A stretch of DNA of 64,000 nt. Origin: Leptopterna dolabrata (Eukaryota; Arthropoda; Insecta; Hemiptera; Miridae). The notes beneath the pieces were generated by a model that was not told the origin of the DNA, ran no database searches, and saw nothing but the letters and a program-made list of their open reading frames with translations. Where the stretch lies: NCBI GenBank assembly GCA_954871275.1, contig OX940975.1, forward strand, positions 28,264,729 through 28,328,728, given 5' to 3'. Below, in pieces: positions 56,835-64,000 of the stretch (its first letter is position 1; each line of letters opens with the position of its first letter). The translations under genes were made by a program, and so were the position numbers.

Positions 56835-57042
56835 CAGAAATTTAAAAGCCTTGCGCCAGAAAGGGGCTGGCCCCCAACTACCCTCAAAGTGTCAACAAGT
56901 TAGTAAAAAAGTACAGGTTATACCTACTTTGAGTCGCGAGAAAGGTTATCACTACTGTTACCATCCACTTCTCAGGTATGTCAGGTTATCTTCATTAGAC
57001 CCTGTGCCAGAAACCCCTTTTTTACCCTACTTGCATCAGTAA
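56758..57042 (+). CDS. TIR open frame starting MALAEKRYRV
   Basis: ATG in a strong start context (CACCATGG). About 91 codons within the TIR, rich in Lys, Arg, Ser and Pro, stopping 11 bases outside the repeat. The mirrored frame in the left TIR is also open (minus, start about 52,484) and differs by three residues. No domain is recognised. A competing antisense frame (56,487-56,834) is open too. It may be a basic accessory protein or a chance frame. Confidence 0.25.
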   Translation: MALAEKRYRVTLLGNCGLVLTPSDVIRNLKALRQKGAGPQLPSKCQQVSKKVQVIPTLSREKGYHYCYHPLLRYVRLSSLDPVPETPFLPYLHQ

Positions 57043-57395
57043 TTATGCCACAATGATTGATAAAAGTCTGGCCCCAGAATTATGAAGAAATATAAGCTGC
57101 TCAGATAATAAAATCTGAATGAATTATCCATATTCCCAATTTTGAAATTCAATGTATAGAAGTTTGACACTGTAGCATGAACTCCATTTGCCATTTGAAC
57201 GACGAATGGGTGTTCCAAATTGATCATTTTCCCCACAGGGGTATCACTGGAATCTTCCAATCCCAGCAAAACCAATCCCCTTTGTCCAATGAAAGACAGA
57301 GCTGAACCAGTGTCATATAATGCCGGTACTGAAATGGGTAATGGTTTTTTACCTTCTGAAGTGTTGTTAAACCCAACTTGGAAAGTCAGCAGCAT
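57036..57395 (-). pseudogene. retrotransposon aspartic protease
   Basis: The 119-codon frame contains PALYDTGSALSFIGQRGL at residues ~24-41, the D-T/S-G-S/A active-site loop of retropepsins, and IILGPDFYQSL at ~104-114, the second conserved strand (I-L-G-x-D). The catalytic Asp is kept. It ends just before the TIR element's right end (57,031), so whatever followed (reverse transcriptase, integrase) is lost or displaced. It is in line with the gag remnants upstream. Confidence 0.65.
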
Positions 57396-57397
57396 TA

Positions 57398-59858
57398 TTA
57401 GAAGTCCCGACGAAAGCGTCGGATCAGGCGCGAGACATACTTGCGAACCGATAGGTAGTTAGCTCGACAACAAGATGGAATACTTGACGAATTTGGAAAA
57501 TTTTCTATTTCACTCGATGGATTGAGTTCTGAAAATATAGGGACGGTAGGTTGACAAACAGAAAGAGAAGGTACGGTAGAAAGAGCGGGATGATTTTGAG
57601 AAGTGGGGTCTGATGACGTTATAGGAACTAGGCTGACCCCTGTGGCTGGTTCCCCGATTCGTTTTTTGACGAACAGTTCGGACAAGAGTATGGACATTCA
57701 CCTCGGGATGTCCACACGGATAGCAAAACAATTTCCTAGACAAAAACACATGCGGTCCTTACAATTCCAACAAATAGGTGGTTCTGACTGTCGTGTGGGG
57801 GGAGTCCATTTACCACCAGACGTAGAGGTATTCCGATCACAATCAACCCTATTTGTAACTGTTACCTTCCACCGCGGTAAGTTCTTCTCTACGGGCGTAA
57901 TCCGTGACGAACCCAATCAGCTAATCATAAGCCGGAACCGTATTGCTGAAAATTTGTCTTCAAATGCTCTGCGAGTCGACGAATCCAAATGACTTGAAGC
58001 CAACTGAAGCTTTTCGAAATCGAGAGTGTCAACGAGAGAGAGCGAATTCAAGGCATTTCAGTTATTTTGATGGACTGTGAGAAACCTCTGCAATTCTGAA
58101 AGAGATGGATCACGTATAGGCTTGAAATTCAGTATCCTAGACATGAAATGTGGATCTTGAATGCGCTTATTAGCATAGCGAACCTTCAAAGCAACAATTG
58201 CTAAAGCATAACTCGCCTCATTTAGCGGGAAGCATGAAATTACTGACAATGCTTCACACTTTAAACTTGAATTTAGGTACTGAAGTTTCTTGACAGGTGT
58301 AATGTGTTGAATTCCTGATTTCCCTACTGTCCTATGGATGGCAAAGTGGAATTCTTACACTTACATCTATTACCTGGTTTTGTAGGAGGCAGTCGGCCCC
58401 GAGGCGGCTTTGCACAGTACTGGCTCGGGTTCAGGAGACACTCTGCTGAAAGTTTAATAAAAGAACTAGACTTCCAGCAAGGCAAGCAATTGACTGATAT
58501 TACTGGGAGAGTGATGCAATTGACTAACGAACAAGAGAGTTTATTAAACTGAATACCAAATACAGAAATAAGGGGGTTCACGAGATGCGGTAATTTAGCA
58601 GACAATGAAACTGAATAAATGGTGTTCGCGAAGTATCGGGACTCGAGATAATGCAAAGGGACGAATTTACTATAGTTGAATATATGATATGACTTGTACT
58701 GGGAAAATGATGTTGTGTAATGTTGGCACCAGAGTCGGGTGCACGGATCCAGAGGGGTTCAATTCGGGGGTCAGTATGTGCGCCTGCACGTGGTAAAGGG
58801 GTGCACGTTAGGCCAAGGCTCGTGGTAGCAATAACTACCTGATGGAGGTTCTGCAACAGAACGGAAGAATCCCTCTGTTACTTCTGACAAAATGAAATAT
58901 AAATTGAACGCCTGAAGGGCACTGCTACATGACTGTCACAAAAATGGATAATAAGGGGGTGAGTGTGCAAGTCCTACCTCTCCTGGAAACTGGCAGAAGT
59001 TCCTCGTCCAGGCAACCTCTTGGCTGCATTCGTCCTGGCTCCTGCGGTCTACTGCTCCGGCGTCCACCCAAAAGCGAACTGGTCTCGCCTGAAACAGGAT
59101 ATCGTCGCGGCAGGAAATGGGTTCCAACCTGCGCTGAACCCCTGTGCTTCCTGGTCGAATATTCCTCCGAATACTCTCCTCGCTTCTCTCCCGTCTCTGG
59201 TCGTATCTACAAATCGGGAATCCAAAAGGGGAAGCAAAAGAAAAGGTCCAGGGTTATCAACTATGGGGGTTCACCAACGGAGTCTCAATATGGCTGAAGG
59301 CTCCAAACACAACTCAACTACTCCACTGTCTCAGGTATTAATCGCAGGTCTAGTCTTGGGTCCCAGTCTCAAGTGAAGTCGTCATGGCGGCCGCAACGGG
59401 GTATATCCCTTACCCCTCTCTTCCCGAATTCACCCCTCCGCGGGCGTGGGGAAGTGGCGCAGACAGCTCTCGCGTCGATCGCCTATGGATCGCGTACTGC
59501 CCGAGTCAAAAAGGATAGGGTCGTTTTCTGGCCATCTTACACCGGTGATAGTTTGTCATCTAAATGAACCAACGATTCAAACAACGAGAAATATCCCATC
59601 CACTCGTCAATCTTCCCGGAAAACGTAGGTAGTGGGATACGAGGAAGTTGTGAGGAGGTGCTTGGGTCAATCGCAGATCTATCAGATTCGAGATTAACAA
59701 GGACGGTATTTGACCTTACTAGATCTAGGTATTTACTCCGAACAATATCTATAAGATCGAGAACCTGAATATATGGAGGCTTATATCAATTGTCTTCAAA
59801 TGTTTAGGATCCTTACTAGCCACTATATTATACAAAGTCATCTTGTGGATAAGGTCTC
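57398..59858 (-). pseudogene. gag remnant of a minus-strand LTR retrotransposon
   Basis: Broken frames in gag order. 58,058-58,249 has YALAIVALKVRYANKRIQ, like the Pao-type gag domain (DUF1759: A-x-x-x-L-x-x-R-Y-x-N-K). 57,698-57,916 has PPICWNCKDRMCFCLGNCF, a degenerate CCHC zinc knuckle. 57,398-57,697 is a Ser/Pro-rich linker before the protease. Between 58,330 and 59,560 the minus strand is not recognisably gag, and another insertion may interrupt it there. Not functional. Confidence 0.5.
58721..59384 (+). repeat. possible LTR nested in gag
   Basis: Starts TGTTGGCACC and ends GTCA, followed at once by TGGCGGCCGCAACGGGG (59,385-59,401), which has the form of a primer binding site. AATATAAAT at about 58,896 could be its TATA box. 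The segment is richer in G+C than the flanking gag. No second copy exists in the window, so this is tentative. Confidence 0.25.
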
Positions 59859-60035
59859 CTAATAATTGTTCCTCGATTTTATCAAGACGATCATATTCCT
59901 AAACAAATTAACCTCAGAAGTAGTCAATGTTTTACTTTTTTCATAAATCCGTAGCAGATTAGCAAACAATAATTCACGCTCCGAAATGAGCTCATCATGT
60001 CGCACCTCATACTTCGATATTTTCTCCTGATCCAT
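59859..60035 (-). pseudogene. gag N-terminus
   Basis: ATG at 60,035 opens MDQEKISKYEVRHDELISER followed by a helical, Leu/Glu/Lys-rich segment, typical of the start of Pao-type gag. The frame stops at 59,859, but the adjoining frame continues in similar style for another ~45 codons, so one frameshift is likely. It is 178 bases after the primer binding site, as expected. Confidence 0.5.
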
Positions 60036-60212
60036 GATTATCAGCACCTACTTTAGAGAGATTACAATAATTCTTCGGTAATATAATGTGTACCTAATCG
60101 TTATAATGTACATATAGGTAACTTGGTGGTGGTATTACATAGGTAGTTACCTACAGGAATCGGATATAAGTGACGAAGTGGATATATCCTCTGCAAATAT
60201 AGGTATCTTCGG

Positions 60213-60229
60213 CCCCACGTTGGGCGCCA
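60213..60229 (-). other. primer binding site of the LTR retrotransposon
   Basis: TGGCGCCCAACGTGGGG on the minus strand, a classical retrotransposon PBS form, three bases after the presumed LTR end (TTCACA). Confidence 0.7.
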
Positions 60230-60232
60230 CTC

Positions 60233-60680
60233 TGTGAAGTCGTGAGAAGGTATTCAAGAAATAACTCGGGCTTCTGGTGAAACGGAAGTAAGTATATTCT
60301 CCGGTAGGTAGGTATACGGACGAAACGGGAACAACATGATAAACTCCTCTACAATGTAAAAAATTTCCACTTACCAGTACGATACTTCTATGGAGGGGAA
60401 AAAACAAAATTCAGTCCTTGGATAAATAGAGAACGAAGATACACCGGATGCACGGGAAATGGTCCAGAAGAAAAGAAATGTTTCTTTAATGGCGAAGGAA
60501 AATTACAGTCCTTTCTGGGGAGAGAGAAGCAGTCCTCGTGGCCCGCAGGTGTCACGTCAGGATTGGTCGAGCTGTGAAGGTTCGAGCCAATCAAATCTTC
60601 CGCAGCAACCGCGAGCGCCGAAATTTGAATCAAATTTCCTCTTACAGTACTCTTTTCCCGTCATATTACGAACAGTAACC
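60233..60680 (-). repeat. 5' LTR of the minus-strand retrotransposon (outer end approximate)
   Basis: The inner end is set by the PBS. The plus-strand sequence starts TGTGAAGTCG, the complement of an LTR ending CGACTTCACA. The outer boundary is a guess because no second LTR copy is present. The sequence includes a GGTAGGTAGGTATACG run and no coding frame of note. Confidence 0.4.
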
Positions 60681-60699
60681 CATGTCTAATAGAACCAAA

Positions 60700-63600
60700 T
60701 TAGGAAACGGGGAGTTCTTCAACGCCACTAATAAAATATGTTTATCACTCCGTAGGCCCCTCTTGATCCTAAAAATAATGAATCTACTCCCTTCGAAACC
60801 CCCAATTAAAATTTCGACACGGCAACTTCATAACGACAGCCCGCTCGTAAAAAATTAATGACAGGAACTGCAAAGCCCCGTCTCACCCCTAATTGGTGTT
60901 GTCTCTAATTTCATTCACAAATTCAACACAGAGCGAATGGATATAAAGGCTTTTTTCAACTTTCCTCTCTATTTTTTTCTTTCATTCTTTTTTATGTTTT
61001 ATTTTCTCGCTTTGTGCCGACTTTGTGTGTCTCGTTTTAATCTGAAACATATTCCGAAGACTAAAAGCGGAAAAGTACGAGTGCAGAACGCTCCAGCGGC
61101 TAGCTCTATTTTATTGAAGTTGCAACCCCCAGGTGAAATGCAAAAGTTGAAATTCAGGGTTGGCAAAAAAAAGAGGTTCAGGTGATGAAAGCTACTTTTT
61201 ATCTAACGAGAAAAAGGGAGCTCTTTTCATAAAGGGCATTTCTGGGACCGTGAAAATAATCAGGTCTCGAAGATTAAAAGTCCCTGGGCATAATGTGACT
61301 TCACTTCTGAGGGGATACATTTTTTTCATCGCCCATCTTTAGCTGCATTTTTCCTTTTTTCATTTTGTTCAGCGATGTTGACAACTTTCTTTTTTTGTTG
61401 AAGAAGAAGAAGAGACGGTATTATTCATGTCTGTTCGGGTGATATGAGGGCTCTATCTATTTTTAGTTGGATATAAGTAGGTACCTGTAATATATTGTCC
61501 CAGTAATGGAATACAAAGATTTCCTACTGTAAAAGTCATCCACGGCATCTTTTACAGTGACCGATTAGTTATAATGTTACGGACTCGGCTAAGGTTTTGT
61601 CGGGAACACAACAGCAAATAAAGCGGTTACCGATACCAACATCGATTATAACGACATCGGATATAAGGAATATTTTTATATTTAATTTCGTTCAGTAACG
61701 GCAGTTTGTAACGAAAATCCTTTTTAAAATGCTTAAAACCGAAGAGGGGTGGGGGTGGAGCAAATGCAGGGGAAAATTTACGAATCCAGAATTTGAATGT
61801 TATTTACTACCTACGAAAATAATCTTAATTATTCAAAAATCAAGAGAAAACTCTTCGGCATTTCCTCCGACCTGCGAGGGTTATTGAGTTCCAAAATATT
61901 CGTTGAATTATACATGTAGGTGAATACCAGATGAATTTTAAAACACTCCATCGGGAGTAGCATACATAGTTCTGATCATTTAACGTGCCTCTGCTCTGTC
62001 CATTAACGTTGTTTTGGGATCACTAGGTACGTTTAGTTTTTCCGTTATGGGAGCATATGGAAAATTTGAGCTGTCGGTATTGATACGAGGGAATAAGGAG
62101 GTACTTGGTTATTGTTCAGGGACACCCCTCTTGATAGCCCTTCAAAACCGGCCAAAAAGTTATAAAAGCAGGTATTCTTGATTTTGCATGTCCATTCATT
62201 TCCATCATGATGTGATCCCATCAATCCTTTTTAGAAAAATAAAGAATATTGTGTACATAACACGCATTGGCATTTCAATTTAAATCCACTGACTCACGGG
62301 AATCTAGATGGAACTCCAATAATTCAAACTATCTTGAAGAAGGATGTTTTATAATGAAAAGAATCTTAAGAATGGATCCCTGGAACGGTCAAAGGGTTGT
62401 AAATACAAAGGGCTGAGAAATTTGAAAGCTCGCTGAGCAGCCAAAGTCACTTCCTTCGTTTGTTGTTTGAGATCGAAAAAATTCTCAAACATCTTCAAGA
62501 AACTCACAAGATGAGTTTTACTGTGATGAAACGCTGCAAATTCTTCCACAGCGGTTTGTTATTTTTCGTGTAGATATCCCTTTTGTCTTGGTCACTGTTC
62601 TTTGCACACAATTCTTGAAATTCCCTTAAATATATATGAGGTGAGTATATGAGAGAACGATACTAATTGGATGAAATGTTGAAATCCTGTAATCCCCTCC
62701 CCCTCCCTCCCGAGATCATTGGGGTTGCGCGATAGGTATTTAAGTGGATGGCCAATCGACAGAAATTTGTCGCTTACCTTTCGTACTAATTCCATACTTT
62801 AATACCCGCAAATAAATAACCATCGATCCTTAGCAATCGCTACCAGTGCCTTCTTCTGCGCGCTCGAGTGGCTTGTATATTTCTAACTTTCTCATTTACT
62901 GAATTCCCGTTGTAAAATGTCCTCTTTTTTTTCTTTTTTTTCAAAGTGAAGATGCTTCGATAGAGATAGATTTTTCCCAGTCAGTATTGATTGGTTGATT
63001 AGTAAGCGCCACCTAGACGCTATAATTCGTAGTTAAGCCTATCAATTCCATCCTTCCTTTCATAATTTCATAATTTCTCATGTACTGGGTCAAATCGCTT
63101 GTTATACGTCAGCATCAGGATGAGTTCTAAGCGCATCAAGTACATAATTACACGTGAAGAGAAAAGAACAAATTCGTGGCGGATTGTTAATAATTTATTA
63201 GTCACAATATAAAATAACATGCCTACATAATTATATAAAAGTGTACAGCACCTCGTGCACTTCTTATTCAGCTTCCCTGATTCGATAATTTGTTACATCC
63301 AGTGATTCCGTCTAAACCTCGTCCCCTTAAATATCGAATAATGAAAATTACCTAATTGATTTTATCGTGGACCTGTCAGCTTTGTACCCATCTCTGCATA
63401 CCACTAAGGATGACAGTTACCTTATTTTAAAAGGTGCCTGATAAAAAACTGGCAAAAGTTATTCGTTCATAATTAAGTCTCCAAATGGTGTAGTAGGCAC
63501 TGAAAAATTCCGTTATTGAGAAAATTGCTTGCGCGCATTCATGTAAAATTGTCCTTTCGGTTTACTCGTTAAGGCATTTGTAATCGATCTAATAACATGT

Positions 63601-64000
63601 CGATGTTGTGCCTCATTATAAATTGATAGTTTATTTACTTATGAGGCTGTCTGGAAGTCCCGCTTTGGCTTATTTTCACCCTGAAATTGAACAGAAACCC
63701 CATTGCCCAACTGTTGAAGAAATTTGAATATGTTTATGGAAACTAGTTATTCCAACGGCGGGCAAGACGATGGAAGAACAGTCGGGGAAATTAAGAATTC
63801 GGTCGGAGCTTGTGTTACTTTGGGAAACTCGAAGTTTATGAATTTGTTTTTCTTGGAAGTTAAAGCTTCTTTCCTACAAAGTTTCGACTCATCTTTCTTA
63901 CGATGAGTGCGGCTTTAAAAAATTCAGGTGTGCCCACCTTGAGCTATCTCGATCAAGCAGGAACGGTATCAGGAAAGACCTTCTTGTGTACCGTTTCCGT
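60700..64000. other. no gene recognised; one repeat scrap
   Basis: AT-rich unique sequence. A short family B 5' remnant lies at 62,528-62,610 (AACGCTGCAAATTCTTCCAC, then GCGGTTTGTTATTTTTC). Frames at 60,937-61,185 and 63,724-63,906 (plus) have no domain. Confidence 0.4.
62528..62610 (+). repeat. family B 5' remnant
   Basis: AACGCTGCAAATTCTTCCAC followed by GGTTTGTTATTT and CACTGTTCTTTGCACA, the start of the family B 5' region, diverged. Confidence 0.5.

Larger units (their letters stand above)
52211..57031. mobile_element. 4.8-kb element with 826-bp terminal inverted repeats and a Rep-like gene
   Basis: Two 826-bp inverted copies (52,211-53,036 and 56,206-57,031) enclose a 3.17-kb unique region. 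That region holds, on the minus strand, a 173-aa open frame and a broken Rep-like gene of roughly 600 codons, plus five 44-bp direct repeats and a branched hairpin. No DDE transposase, DNA polymerase B, parvovirus-type superfamily 3 helicase or capsid motif is visible, so standard cut-and-paste transposons, Polintons, bidnaviruses and densoviruses are not supported. Layout (long TIRs, Rep-like protein, iterons, hairpin) suggests a replicating linear DNA element or integrated virus-like genome. Target-site duplication is unclear, with only TG shared at the proposed ends. Confidence 0.75.
56206..57031. repeat. right terminal inverted repeat
   Basis: Complement of the left TIR, starting CATTAAAACATACGCC and ending CCCCTTTTTTACCCTACT. 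TGACGTCA at 56,471, 56,663 and 56,826. Hairpin at 56,639-56,661. Poly(A) signal AATAAAA at about 56,284 on the plus strand. Confidence 0.9.

Noticed and set aside
52211..57031. Integrated densovirus, bidnavirus or Polinton
   Set aside because: No NTP-binding Rep helicase motif, capsid phospholipase motif, protein-primed polymerase, or retroviral-type integrase is visible. Size and hairpins alone are not enough.
1..64000. tRNA genes, CRISPR arrays, riboswitches, bacterial operons
   Set aside because: No cloverleaf with A and B boxes, no regularly spaced repeat-spacer array and no dense coding were found. The sequence is eukaryotic in character.

Overview
The window looks like repeat-dense, non-coding nuclear DNA from an insect. 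The base composition is AT-leaning, with no operons and no dense coding. It is packed with decayed retrotransposons, a Helitron, a 5S-derived SINE and many copies of a few unnamed repeat families. The frequent GGTACCTA-type motifs and moderate GC would suit a sap-feeding hemipteran (whitefly or aphid relative), but this is only an impression. I find no host protein-coding gene that I can name. The few orphan open frames are listed with low confidence.

Layout. 1-5.6 kb: a degenerate minisatellite, an internally deleted minus-strand LTR element (2,671-4,380) with an integrase remnant, a family A repeat and a LINE tail. 9.4-11.3 kb and 15.1-30.2 kb: a nursery of two related repeat families (A and B). 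They share a 3' module with a CpG-rich GGCGGACGGACA motif and a terminal hairpin built on GGTTTATTATT/AATAATAAACC. Several B copies face each other as kilobase-scale inverted repeats (15,898-19,316; 22,436-23,985, with a Helitron nested in one arm; 25,780-28,238). 30.2-31.4 kb: a TG/CG alternating tract and a CpG-rich segment that may be a promoter. 31.8-34.1 kb and 40.0-42.4 kb: two dead non-LTR retrotransposons. 38.8-39.1 kb: a 5S rRNA-derived SINE with target-site duplications. 45.6-51.6 kb: more A and B copies, including the most complete A copy (49,019-50,062). 57.0-60.7 kb: the gag-protease end of a minus-strand LTR retrotransposon, probably BEL/Pao-like.

The most unusual object is a 4.82-kb element at 52,211-57,031, bounded by near-identical 826-bp terminal inverted repeats. 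Between the repeats, all on the minus strand, lie a 173-aa open frame and a Rep-like gene broken into several frames. Each has a TATA box upstream. Between them are five 44-bp direct repeats (iteron-like), and a 17-bp-stem branched hairpin abuts the inner edge of the right terminal repeat. Each terminal repeat carries three TGACGTCA palindromes, a 9-bp perfect hairpin and a poly(A) signal facing outward from the interior. This looks like a self-replicating linear DNA element or an integrated virus-like genome that I cannot place in a named family. Its terminal repeats are too similar for an old insertion, yet its Rep-like frame is broken, so it is either a passenger mobilised in trans or carries assembly indels.
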